Positions 11,576 to 22,683 of a DNA stretch of 64,000 nucleotides are shown here, in pieces (the stretch's first letter is position 1; each line of letters begins with the position of its first letter). The stretch is from Microascus cirrosus (Eukaryota; Ascomycota; Sordariomycetes; Microascales; Microascaceae), in the NCBI GenBank assembly GCA_030271035.1, contig JAMBUN010000170.1, positions 176,656 to 240,655 on the forward strand, given 5' to 3'. Both the position numbers and the translations under genes were made by a program. The notes under the pieces are model-generated. The model was not told the DNA's origin and made no database searches. It saw only the letters and a program-made list of their open reading frames with translations.

Positions 11576-12922
11576 CTAATGCAGGAGAAGCCCCACCAAT
11601 AAACCGAGAACTAGGCTCATCCAGGCCACATGCAATGTCCCGCTCCCATCCTCATCGTCCTCCTCTCCCGGAAGCACGTACGCCTTCCCAAAGAGTAGCT
11701 TTCCGCCGTCCACCCCTTGAATTGTCGTGCTGTTCTCCTCAACAATCGAACCCTCGAAGGAGAGCGCGAGGTCCACTGTCAGATTCCACGACCGCGGGCT
11801 CGAGGACTCGTCGGCGGCGGAATGGATCCTTCCAAATTGGCCGAACTCAAATTGGTATAGCTCCCCGCAGCCCGCCTCGCGATCCCCGCTCAGGGGTGCC
11901 ACGTTCTCGAGGCTGCTGTTGAGTGTCACGCGCACCTCTCCGCCGCCAAGGCCAGTCATCTCCGCCGTAGCTCCTGTGCGTAGCCATACCGTCGGGGTCG
12001 TAGTCGCATAATCCGTGTCCCCCGTGATGATTCCACTCCGGGGTAGGGCGTCTGTGTCGCCCATTCCCATCTCAGTGACGACCTGGTTCCACGAGCACAC
12101 GTCGCTCAGCGTGACGTATTGGCTCGCATGCCGTCCAAAGTCCCATATCGGTAGGTTGTTGTAGTCATCATCGTCGATGGCCGGCGGCTCCCGTGTGTAC
12201 TCTGCAGACGCCGCGTACACGCCGTCCTGCTCCTCCGTAATCTCCGTCGGCCAGTAGACCTGCGTATCGCGGCGCAGCTGCGTAGCATCTGCGTCGCGCC
12301 ACTTGTCGTAGACAGGCCACGCCTCGAGGTAGTCCGCGACGGTGGACCCTTCGTTGACGACAAAGTCGCTGGAGCGTATGTGGACCCAGCGCTGTTCCAA
12401 GTCCAGGAAGTTACCACCGTTGCTGCCGCTGACCTGGTCCGCCGGCTGGAAGGCGCGGAGCTGCCAGTGGAAGGGGTTTGTGTCCGAATCATTGCCGATG
12501 GGCGCGACGAGCAGGAGGGCTGGGTACTTGTAGACCTTGGGCGAGCGGTCATCGTTCTGGCAGTTGGTGAAAACGTCGTCGTCGCGCGCGTCTTCCTCCT
12601 CCTCGTCCCAGGCGGTGTTGGCCGTTATGTGGTGCTGGATCGTGAGAGTTCCGTTGTAGTAGATTCCAGGCAAGCCGAAGGCCGTATGCCGCGCGTTCCA
12701 GTCGCAGGGCGCAGAAGGAAGCGGGCTGTCGCCTCCGCTGCTGGAATCATTACCGCCACTGTCGTCGTCTCCCCCGTCGCCGCTATCGTCGTCTAGGTCA
12801 TTATCCCCCCCTCCACGACCTCCTCCTCCTCCTCCTCGCGCTGCATGTGCAACGCTTAGGCGGTGGGGAAGGAGGAAGAGGAGAAGAAGGAGACAGCTGA
12901 TTGATCTGGGCAGGAGAAACAT
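11576..12922 (-). CDS. secreted acidic Gly/Asp-rich protein, possibly GPI-anchored; unknown function
   Basis: Single-exon gene of 448 residues. Not recognised as any family. The first ATG is followed at once by a long hydrophobic signal sequence (CLLLLLFLLPHRLSVAHA). A low-complexity linker of Gly, Asp and Ser follows (GGGGGGRGGGDNDLDDDSGD) and then a cysteine-containing ectodomain with several N-glycosylation sequons (NGT, NDS, NSS, NLT, NST). The C-terminus has an acidic stretch, a small-residue DGSG site and a terminal hydrophobic tail (WMSLVLGLLVGLLLH). That tail fits GPI attachment or a single membrane anchor. It is convergent with the sulfatase gene, with only 195 bp between stops. Cell-wall or surface location is inferred. 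A better annotation would need homologues. Confidence 0.7.
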   Translation of the reverse strand: MFLLPRSISCLLLLLFLLPHRLSVAHAARGGGGGGRGGGDNDLDDDSGDGGDDDSGGNDSSSGGDSPLPSAPCDWNARHTAFGLPGIYYNGTLTIQHHITANTAWDEEEEDARDDDVFTNCQNDDRSPKVYKYPALLLVAPIGNDSDTNPFHWQLRAFQPADQVSGSNGGNFLDLEQRWVHIRSSDFVVNEGSTVADYLEAWPVYDKWRDADATQLRRDTQVYWPTEITEEQDGVYAASAEYTREPPAIDDDDYNNLPIWDFGRHASQYVTLSDVCSWNQVVTEMGMGDTDALPRSGIITGDTDYATTTPTVWLRTGATAEMTGLGGGEVRVTLNSSLENVAPLSGDREAGCGELYQFEFGQFGRIHSAADESSSPRSWNLTVDLALSFEGSIVEENSTTIQGVDGGKLLFGKAYVLPGEEDDEDGSGTLHVAWMSLVLGLLVGLLLH

Positions 12923-14512
12923 CGAGACGAATGCGGCGAAAATTGGACGCCACGATCTATGGGGTGGGCGCACGCCGCTTTAAAGGCTTGGCGCGTTTGT
13001 TGTTGATTGGCTGGCTTCGAGGAAATGAGCAAGGGCGAATCTTGGCAGCGAGCCTCGGCATATAGTTCGGCCGGAAGCAGACGCCACCCCCAGAGATGGG
13101 TCAGATGGCCAGGAGCGAAATTTCACACCAGTTGGCATGATGGACACGAGAAGGGTAGTCATTTTACTACCTAGGAAATGTTTGCGGAGGTCGGTCCACT
13201 GCAACACCTATATTCAGGCTTATCGAATACGACAATCCCTACAGCCCCGGATCGTTTGCGCGAATGTGGTACGCTAGAGAGAGCGTCATCACCATCTGCT
13301 CACTTACTGATGTGCGTGCCTAAAATCTATTTTACACTTCATATTCATATATATCCATGTCCAATCCCTATCTGCAAGTCCAATGTAATCTGGGATCTCT
13401 GAAAGGGTCTCTCTAGGCGTCTTTGTCTGATAGCGCGCATCACCTTCATCGGGGTTTATTGTCCAGCATTGAGCAGGTGGCTTTCATCTCAAAGCCGAGG
13501 GCGCAGATAATCGCGACCCGGTAGTTGCCTTGCTTTTTAGGGGGGGCTCTGTAGGTCCGACATCGTGGGGTCGGTCGGTGGTAGCAACTGCACGAGCAGC
13601 AGAAGGCATGCTCGTCAGAAGCTTTGATGGCAACCTCTGATGGCTGATTCGAAGAATTGAGGTTGAGAGCCTGCCAAACACAGCTTGGTCAGGCAGAAGC
13701 TGAGGTGTGCCTGCCCCGGTGTACCTCGACATCTCCTCTGGAAGTGGCCCCGCCCAACCTACTGGCCTGTCTGGTCCATGCATGAGCTGAACTAGCCCTA
13801 GATTACTTAATACCGCTGCTAGGTTTATAGAGAGTTACGTGTTTTCTCTCACCGGCGTCTTAGAACTTATAAGGCATGATCCGTATAGTGGCGAACATGT
13901 TTGCCATGCCTGAATGTCTCACGTCCCACACGATGCGAATGGCTATGTGAGGTTTGGCAACCATCACAGGAGTCAAATGAAGCTAGCGCGGGAGAGCGAA
14001 CCTCACGTTTACTTCGCTCGTGGTCAGCTCATTACATCTACTGCACGCTAAGCACCTGCTCCTGGAAACTCCTAAATTCCTGAGTTGTCGGCTCCAGGGC
14101 CGGATCGGGGAGGTCTCAGATAGACGCTCTACGTATAACACAATCGGTGCTTCGTCGAATGGGCCAACGGAAGTAACTCCTACGGTCGTGTGGGCGCAAA
14201 TTTGGGAAGTCTAGGGGTATCTTACGACTTGGTACCTTAGCACCGTTCTTGGATCCAGCGACCTTATGCCTGTTACTATCATGTAATATGCCAGCCAACG
14301 ACCGGTAAATGGGATCACAACCCAATCGGGTTGGGGGGGTGTGATAGTGGAGCCAATAGTTAACTGACTAGAGCTGGCAGAGTGCATCACCTTCCGTGTT
14401 AGCCCGCCATGGTTCCCGGCCATAAGGATGCCCCAAAGAGAAGGATGAGGCTTCACGTGTCATTGGCGGCGCCAACTCGACGATTAAAGACAAGAAAACC
14501 TCGCATGGATAT
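12923..14512. other. intergenic, 1.6 kb, no gene seen
   Basis: Upstream of the acidic secreted protein and 3' flank of the small cysteine-rich gene. Scattered open frames below 100 codons show no motif. No RNA gene or mobile element recognised. Confidence 0.55.
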
Positions 14513-14853
14513 CTAAGCATAGGAACAGCGGCATTCGCAGAATCCCATTCCTGTTACCGACACTTGCTTGCACTGTGGCGCCCCGTTAGTAAAGAAAACA
14601 GACATTCCGCCAGCGACGCTTGAGAGTTTCCGTTCAGGCTGAGGATAAGGCACGGGACGTATTTTATATCGTCAAAGCAGATGATACATACCACAGACTT
14701 GGCGCAATTCAATGGGCCGCCGGCTTCCTTGACGCAGAGGGAAGGGCACCAGTTCCCAGCGGACCTGTCACATCCCGGACCTCTGTCGTCAGGGGCGGGC
14801 GCCGCGAGGGAGGCCGTACAGAAAGCGGCGAGAGCGATGAGCGACAGACGCAT
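14513..14853 (-). CDS. small secreted cysteine-rich protein with CS-alpha-beta-like spacing
   Basis: Predicted 73-residue secreted peptide. Exon 1 is 14853-14692, the intron is 14691-14573 (GTATGT donor, ACTAAC branch, CACAG acceptor), and exon 2 is 14572-14513. MRLSLIALAAFCTASLAAPA is a clear signal peptide. The mature part has eight cysteines. One is at GPGC, then WCPSLC (C-x3-C), NC, a fifth opening exon 2, and finally FCECRC (C-x-C-x-C). C-x3-C followed by C-x-C is the core spacing of cysteine-stabilised alpha-beta folds such as defensins, though the tail has one extra C-x. The intron falls between the fourth and fifth cysteines. Function could be antimicrobial, effector-like or structural. 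Without the splice the frame runs on into a cysteine-poor tail, which favours the spliced model. No homologue was identified by eye. Confidence 0.7.
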
Positions 14854-15550
14854 GGTAGGCGCAAGATGTTGTGGGATTTTATGTGGAAAAGGCCGTGAGC
14901 TCGATTGTGGGCTTTGAGTATTCGCCTTGGCATCCTTGTCAAAATAATGCTGGTCTGTCTCATACTTATAGTCGGGCAAGTGAAGCGCGGATCATGGCTT
15001 GAGCTGAATACACAGATCATGCTGTCTTGTCGGCCATTGGGTTACCCCGGATTTTCCTCCCTCGGGACATTTTTTTGGCCGTGCTATAAATACATCTGAA
15101 GGACCCGCTTGTGAAGCAACCGCTGATTACATTTTCCGCGTGTAGGTTTGCAGATAGTTCCAGCGAGGCGGTCCTATTGGCTTAAGAGACGACTAGACTG
15201 GGCTGAATTAATTGAAGAATCCTGCCTGCTTACCTTTCGACGGATGTTTGAATTGGCAGACTTTTGAAGTACTATTACACAATGGACCGCGTTTCTCGGG
15301 TCTCTCGGTTATGCCGGCATGCCTGCGGCTGCATGCGTTCCTCGTGGCGGAGTCTTCCACACAAATACCTGCCACTGCAAGCCTGCTAATATTGAGGCTT
15401 GAGGTTTGAAAGCACTGTACCCAGCTCATGATGCATCACCTGGCTTAACAGCCAAGTCGGACCCTCTCGTGAAGCCTCACCATGAATCAAGACCTTATAA
15501 TGTTGATTTTCCGCAGATACAGCCGGTCTCCCTGAGATTCCAGAATATAT
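14854..15550. other. intergenic, no gene seen
   Basis: Contains the presumed promoter of the small cysteine-rich gene (14854-15150) and the 3' flank of the WD40-like gene. Nothing else recognised. Confidence 0.55.
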
Positions 15551-18500
15551 TCATGAGTAAGCTCTCCTACGGATGACTGCCTCGGAAGACGGCAGCTCAA
15601 CGGGGGGTTGTGGTAGTTCCTTGGGAACGGAATCCTGTGCCGCTATGACGTTCCCAATTTCCAATGTAGCCGTCCTGGTCTCAGTAGTCTATGCAGTGAT
15701 AAGTCGTTAATATTGTCGACTATTGAAGGACGAGAAGCACAATACTTGACTTACACGAGAGCCAGAGGGAATCTTCTTGATCCATGCAGTCGCCTTGGAC
15801 GAATCGACCCACGCCAAGACGATAACCTCCTCATCCATGATTGTCATGTAGGCCATCGAATATTCTTGAGATTTGGTTGTCAAATCTCTAGACGTGGCCC
15901 TCCTGCTGATATCAATGGGGCTTGAGTCGAGGTTAGAGACCTGGTACAGATAGCCCTTTTCGTTCACCACGACCAGATCTCTTCCTGATGGCGAAAATGC
16001 AGCGCACTGAATGCGGTTTCCCAGTCCCGCTTGGCGGCCGTGGACCTCCTTCCTGATAAATGTTTGATGTCCGCTGTCGGGCTGAATAAGAACAGGGATC
16101 CCCGACTGCGTCCAGGTCGTGATGCACACCAAGGCACCTCCGCTTCCAGTACCTGACCGGAGGATGGCCGACGACACGCCATTATCTTCGGAATCATGTA
16201 AGGATACTTTGTATTGACAACGGTGGAGCTCGCTGGACGAGAGGAACGGGAAGGTCCAGCTATAAATCTTGATGATCCCCGTCTTCGGGCACCTCGTGCT
16301 CGCTACGAGGGAAAGCCCGTCGTTCGAAAACGCCAAAGTCTCAATGGGCGGGCATGCTGTGCACCTCCTATGATGTAGAACGTGAAGGTTGTCCTCGCGT
16401 GGCTGCTCCGGTGCTGTTGTCTTGAAGAAGCGAACGACGGAGCGTTCAAATCCGACGGCGATGAAGGCTTCTTTCTTGTCGATTGCCATACATCTGCTCC
16501 ATAGGTTTGAAGGCATGTAGTATTCTATCTCAGGAACACCCGGTTGGACGAGGTTCATGATTTTTAGCTACGCGGGGCCGGTTAGCGTGGGGTAGAAGTA
16601 AGGGGGGTGGAAGGTTGCACACGAGGAGGAAGTCTTGCCGTCAGCTTCTGATCCCGCGTCCCAATCATATAGGCGAGGTACGTCCTGCCTACCACCGCGA
16701 GGAGACAAGTACTCTCTGCCTGGATCATCCGTGTCAACGCCGGAGGCGATACCCCTACATTCCACAATTGAATCAAGGATTTATTCCAGAAGAGGGCAAG
16801 TGTAGCCTGCTGCGATAAGCTCACGTTTACGTTGTCGAATCTGGTAGCTTTGCCTCCTCTCCCGCTCGTCTGCGTCCTGGACAAATCCGCGACTCGAATC
16901 TCCTCAAGAGTCTGGCCCTCTGTCATGGACGATGTCAATGAGTTTGAATCCCCTGCGGTCCCAGACGTTGTGCCCTTCTTCTTGCTTCTGAACTTGAAGA
17001 ATTTAGACTTCTCCTTCTCCGGAGAGACTGGCCGGTGAGAAACCGAAGTCTTCGGAGCCTTGACGGTTGGGCTCTCTACCGTGGATGACAGTGGGGATTG
17101 CATCATCTGCGCCATACTCGGTCGGCGAGATGCCAAGGCTTCTGGCGCCGCCCCGGGTGTAGAAGGAGGAGATGCACCATGACCCCGTGAGATTTGTGTA
17201 TCAGGCCCTTGACTAGTATCTGGCGTTTGGTATCCACGGACCCCAGGGCTCTCAGGGCGGGCTGTCGCTATCCATGGCGGCTCGGCTACTGGCCGTGTCC
17301 CGATTGGGTGTGGTGGGAGACGCACAGAGGCTTCGTCCTGGTTTTGGTGGGTTTGAAAGTTCAGTCCCATCTGGCGTATCGGCCCGCTAGAAATGGACGA
17401 GTACGTATCCATGCCAAGTTGCCCGCCGTGGCCCTTTGCGCTAGACAATCCAAACCTGTCATCAGCAAGCCTTGGTGGTCTAATTTGGAACTGTTCCGAT
17501 ATATGGCGTTGCGAGTTGATAGCTTCGACATCAGGTTTCAACGGTCTCAACAGCTCCCAGATCCGTCCGAGCAGCGGCACTTCCCGGACCTTGGTTATAG
17601 GCTTTCCACATTGAGTACACCTGAATTTTGATATGAGTTTGAGCTCTTGACCGGCCGCATTAGGTCCCTTTGCGTGGCATTAGCTTCCAGATTCTTTTCT
17701 GACCATTTCAATATCGGTAGATAGGGGAAGAGTGTAACGGTCCGACGGAGACATACCACTTGTTCTACGCCAGATGAACTTAGCTGTGATCCTCCGACGA
17801 AATGACACTCTGGACAATTGGTGGCGTAGACGCGGGGTGTACCCCTGAGCTGGCCGGTGGGATCATCCTGGAGGACAAGCCTCGTCACAGCCTCCGATAC
17901 GCCAGCTTGACAGTGCACATCACTAGCTCGATGTATCGCCTGCCTCTGCCCAAGTCTCGTGCAAAAAGCGTCTAAAGCGTCTAGCTCGTAATCATCGTCG
18001 TAGGCCAACGATGCATCTGGCTCCGGAGCCGGGGGAATATCTTCTAATACGATGCGGAAAGTTGTGACAAAAGACGCGACGAGCTCCACTCTGGACAAGT
18101 GGGAGGGTATTCGTAGGTTGTCGAGTGCTCCAAGTAGGTCATTGCAGCATTGCGCGCAGGATTCTCGGAGGCGTGCGTCGTGGACTTCCCCGTTCGCTTC
18201 ATATTGTACCATCGCGCCGACGACGTAGTGTGAGATATCTCTTAAGGTCAGGAACTGTGTCACCCAGTCGATTGGAGTGTTGGATTGTGGCACGAGGCTT
18301 TCGATGTAGTTACGCTGCAGGCAATTGGGCAGCGGATACTATCGTCAGACACATTGTCAGCAACTATCACAACATAATTTTGAGAGAAGGTCGTATAGTC
18401 CATGTTCATACCAGCTCTGATGTCATGTTCCGCAATTGGTACCTCAAGGCCTGGGGAAGGACAAAGTAATGGGGATCCAGGTGCAACTGTTGCGTCACCT

Positions 18501-19277
18501 CCTTGCAGACCACGAGGAGGAACGATTTAGGTCCAGGATAACTGTCAAATACTTGCTCGAGAGACCTATGTATGCGGGCAAGCCGATCGCGCCGATCTTT
18601 AGTTCTGTGGCCTGCCGATACATGTTGATGGAGATTGACGACACGGAGTGATGCCAGCAGAAAGTCCGCCAGGTATCTGTCCCTCAACCCCCGCGCCTCA
18701 TACAAACTCTCGCGACCCTCCCCGATGACTTGAAGCACGAACTCGATACATCGCAGCGCAACTTCCCAGCTGACCAGGAGACCTATGCAGGGTCGAACAA
18801 GTTGGTTCTCCCCCAGGAGGAAGAGGCGCTGGAGGTTGAATATGGAGGTGAGTTTCGAGAGGAGGTGGATCACCAGCTGCTGATATTCTTCCGTATCCTG
18901 AGGCCCGACGTAGATCTTTTCAAGCGAAAAGCGGCCTAGCAGCTCCTGGATGATGTCGTCAACGTCGCAGCGCAGGGCTAGGTGACGGTATATGCTGACA
19001 AGGCGCACAAAGAGCGATGAAGGCGCCAGTGCCGTCATGATAAGAGGAAGGACGATGTCTCATGGGGCCCAAGGCGGGGCAGATGGTGAGGGGCGGTCGG
19101 GAGCATCCGAAGAGGGGCGCGATCGCTGCCAGGTGTGGTCAGGGACAGATCGCAGATCAAGGCATGCAGCTCCCTGTTTCTACGTTTTGCCTTTAGCTTA
19201 GGCAAGCCACGGCCTGAAAGGGGTAAAGGAGGCGCGTCAACGGCGTCCCTGGTTCCAGGGCTGAAGAGATCCGCCAT
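15551..19277 (-). CDS. large conserved fungal protein with zinc-ribbon-like cysteines and WD40-like C-terminus; 2-nt frame break near N-terminus
   Basis: Function unknown. Exons, in gene order, are 19277-18412, 18314-17757, 17643-16621, 16567-15755 and 15688-15551. The last four are in frame, and the complete product would be about 1130 residues. The N-terminal part is helical and Leu-rich. A CPECHF pair and, across the second intron, a CTQCGKPI pair together resemble a zinc ribbon. A long Ser/Pro-rich, probably disordered segment and a basic KFFKFRSKKKG stretch follow. The last third has beta-propeller-like blocks (IETLAFSNDGLSLVASTR, IQCAAFSPSGRDLVVVNEKG). The first exon starts MADLFSPGTRDAVD in one frame. 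At about 19055, after HHLPRLGPH, the protein continues as DIVLPLIMTALAPSS in a frame two bases off, at a GAGA duplication. If that is real, translation may instead begin at the Met at 19038. The intron at 16620-16568 uses a weaker GTGCAA donor. Confidence 0.7.
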
Positions 19278-19997
19278 TTCCGCCAAGGCTTAGTTCGGCT
19301 TTCGTTTTCCACTTCGCAAAATTCGGGGAACCCCAGAGCCTGGTCGAGAGTAGGATATTCGGCTCGGGTACTGCAAGAGGGTTGCAGCATCTGCAACCCC
19401 ACACAGCCTTGTACACGATCGGCCCACCTTCATTGGCCCCTCTGCCGTCCGTGTGCCGTCCGTGTGCCCCCGATTAGACCAATAACTGCCGACGAAAGCC
19501 TACTTGCGGTCCAGCGTAACAAGCTTTAATCTTTGTTGACGCTGTAGAACCACCCGGTGGCGGCGATCCCACCCGAGGGGCCGAGTGTCAGTGCTCTGGT
19601 TGGGGGAGCCAGCACACACCACACGTCTATAATTATCCTTTATATTATGTGCAACTATAAGTAATGATCGGTCCCTATCTGCAATAAAGGCGGCCTGTGC
19701 GACTTTTAACCGAAAGACCGCGCAAGAAGAGAGTAAGCTGGCTTAACATTCCTCCGGTTCATTTCGCTTTCAATAGCCAGCCTCCCGGTAAGGTGTCTTA
19801 TATCCTCCCTATAATTAGGGGATTGGACGAACACCGAGGAGGGGCTGTGTTGGTGGGGGCACGGCAGGATACGTTCGGGGTGTAGAAAGTGATTCTTAAG
19901 TGTAGTAGTTGCACCGAGCTTCTCGATAATCAGCTTGCCTGACACCTCGCCGTCCATCGTCATCCAAGTCGCAGCCTCGTGCTCACGACTTTTCACT
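19278..19997. promoter_or_regulatory. divergent intergenic region between WD40-like gene and permease
   Basis: 720 bp separate the two start codons, so both promoters must lie here. An 11-bp tandem duplication (unit GCCGTCCGTGT) is at 19444-19465. An AT-rich patch is at 19625-19660. No specific factor site is claimed. Confidence 0.4.
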
Positions 19998-22683
19998 ATG
20001 GATTACGAGAAGCCAGAAGTTACGGCCCCGCCGATGTTCTCTCCTGGTGGAAACGGGACTCCGCTGCACAATGTGGAAGCACTAGATGATTTCGAAGGCT
20101 CACCCCATCCCGACAATAGGCGGGAGCGACGGGGAGAGTCGTTATGGTGAGACCCCTGAAGCCCACGCCGTCTAACCTTGACGACACTACAACGACATGT
20201 ATGCTTACGCTTGTCAATCTCAGGAGAGCTCTAAGTGAGAGGCATATTAACGTTAGCCTTCAATCCCCTCACCCTCAGTTCCACATGTTCAATGGAAGCG
20301 GCTGACATTTCCTCTTATGGAATTAGATGATTGCTTTCTCAGGGTATTACCTTGTGTTTTTCCTGTTGGATGTACCCTTGGTCGCTAACTAAAGATTATT
20401 GATTAGAACAATTGGAAATGGTATACTCGTCCTTGCCTCTACTGGTTCCGGTTTGAGCTAGCCACCAAGTTACTTACGCTCTACGATTACAGGGTTATTC
20501 CTCGGGAGCGGAAGGTCGATAGCCGGTGCCGGACCTGGTGGAGCAGTTGTATGCTACATCCTCATGGGCACAGTGATATCGTCAGTTATATCCTGTCTAG
20601 GCGAGATGTCGGCTCTGATGCCCGTGAACGCACCCATGATGGAGTTCCCCCGTCGATTCGTTGACCGAGGTATCGGTTTCGCCGTCGGGTGGATGTATTG
20701 GTGGGTTCCTAGCTTCGATATACTATCAACAACTCTGCTGGTAGGAGACAATTGTATCTAACACCGAGGATTCGTGATGAAGGTTTGCATACGCCGTTCT
20801 GGCCGCCGACCAGCTTGTCGCTCTTTCCAACTTGATAAAGTTCCGCTACGACGATGGTGTAACGTTTCTCAACTGGGCAGTGGGTGAGGATGTCGATAAC
20901 GCTGTATGGATATGCGTCTTTCTCGTCATCGTCACAGTTATCAACCTGCTTCCCGTCAGGGTACGTATTCCATAGAAACAGTCTGTCGTATCAGAGGCCT
21001 CGTATGCAACCTGTGGCTAACACGAGTGGGCGCGCTTTAGTTCTTCGGAGAGCTGGAGTATATCTTCGGGACGTTTAAGATGACGTTTATTTCCGTTCTC
21101 ATTGCGATGATGTTGATTCTCAATACCTCAAAACGCAAGTTCTATGATTACATCAAGCCATTTCTGTAGCATGCCTAACGATGGACCTTTAGCGAATGAG
21201 AACGCTTACTATGATGAGCCACTCGGGACCACCTGTGCGTTACTATCTCCAACTACAATTGCTCAGCAGACAGTAGCTAATCCTTGATACAGACTGGAAC
21301 AGCCCGTACTCATTTTTTAGGAGCGAGTATTACGTCAAGGATGCAGATAGAGAGCCGCAAAGAGTGATAACTGGATCCGTTGGGACGCTTCTTGGGGTTT
21401 GGTGAGTGATCGACCGGGGCCTGCGTGGGAGGAAGATCTGTTCAACTAAGTTCAGTCCAGGACGACCTTTACCAACGTCATGTTCTCGTACATCGGCATG
21501 GACATCGTCGCCGCCACTGCAGCAGAGAGCTCCTCTCTCTCCGACGCCGAGAGCATGAAGATGGCGGCCCGAAAAATCAACCTACGTATCATTACCCTTT
21601 ACTCCCTCGCCGTTCTCACCGCCTCGTTTCTCGTCCCATCGGACCATTCTTTCATCAACGGTAAAGGCGATTCGGTGGGCTCGCACTCCGTCTTCATCAT
21701 CGCTGCCGTGGAGGCCGGCCTGCCCACCGCGGCGCACGTCTTCAATGCCGTCTTCGTCTTCTCCGCTTCGACGTGCGCAATCAATTCGCTATACGTGTCG
21801 TCCAGGGTGTTGCATACACTGGCACTACGGGACCAGACGGGGCCGGATTTTATCACGAGGAGGTTAAAGCAGTGCCGGTCTGGCGTGCCTGTGCGTGCTG
21901 TCATCGTCACAGCTTTTGTAATGATGATCGGCTTCATGGGGCGTTCAGGAGCGCCCGGAGAAGTATGGAAAGACCCTGTATCCTGGACTACCAGGGTCGT
22001 GAATTCTACAGCATGCTAACGTGACTCTTAGCGTCTGGAAGAACTCGCAAACAACTGCACAGTCTCATGCCTTATCGTATGGTGCATTATATGCGCCACT
22101 TATTTGTGCTTTTTTAGAACGTGGGTTCCCCCCAATTTCTCTCTCCAATTCTCCAGCTAACAATGTCTATCAAAGTCTCGAAGAAGCGAAGCTATACAAG
22201 AATACGTCTGAGGCACAGGCGGCAACATATGACCGCGACAATATCCTGTACCCTTACAAGTCCCATGGGCAGTGGCTGAAGGCCTGTTATGGCCTCGTTG
22301 CCTGTGTCCTACTGATTATTCTCAACGGCGTTGCAGCGTTCCTGAGGAACCCGTTCCATGTGCAGAAATTTATCGCCGCATATATTAGCGTAAGCTTCTT
22401 CTCATAGACTGACCAAGGGACCCTGCCGCTTGGCTATGCTGTGATGCGTACTAGACTAAAACGTTCGCAGGTACCTGTTTTCATTCTTCTTGTACTTGGC
22501 TACAAGTTGAGGCGACATGGGCTAAACTTTTCCCAATGGGGCTTGGAAAGATCGAACGACTTGAGCAATGCTGTACAAGTCTCGAGCAAGCAGCGGAAGG
22601 GACGGCTGGAATTCCCCGACGATGGATTCACAAAAGATAACCTGGCGACTTTTATTCACTGGGTCTGGGTTTGGATGAAGTGA
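19998..22683 (+). CDS. amino acid permease, AAT/APC family
   Basis: Plasma-membrane amino acid transporter. I place 13 exons: 19998-20146, 20224-20251, 20327-20343, 20407-20420, 20493-20700, 20783-20960, 21041-21134, 21193-21234, 21293-21401, 21461-21962, 22032-22120, 22176-22389 and 22471-22683. They sum to 618 residues in one frame. The join of exons 2-5 gives RHINMIAFSGTIGNGLFLGS, the family hallmark in TM1. CLGEMSALMPVNAPMMEFPR and FAVGWMYW-FAYAVLAADQL follow, typical of the yeast AAT family and closest in feel to Agp2/general permeases. NVMFSYIGMDIVAATAAESS lies in the middle. Exons 3 and 4 are only 17 and 14 nt, and intron 7 has a GC donor (GCAAGT). The donor of intron 10 could also be 10 codons or so further on. 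It lies in the same block as P5C reductase and an Mtr-like permease. Substrate is not predictable. Confidence 0.88.
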
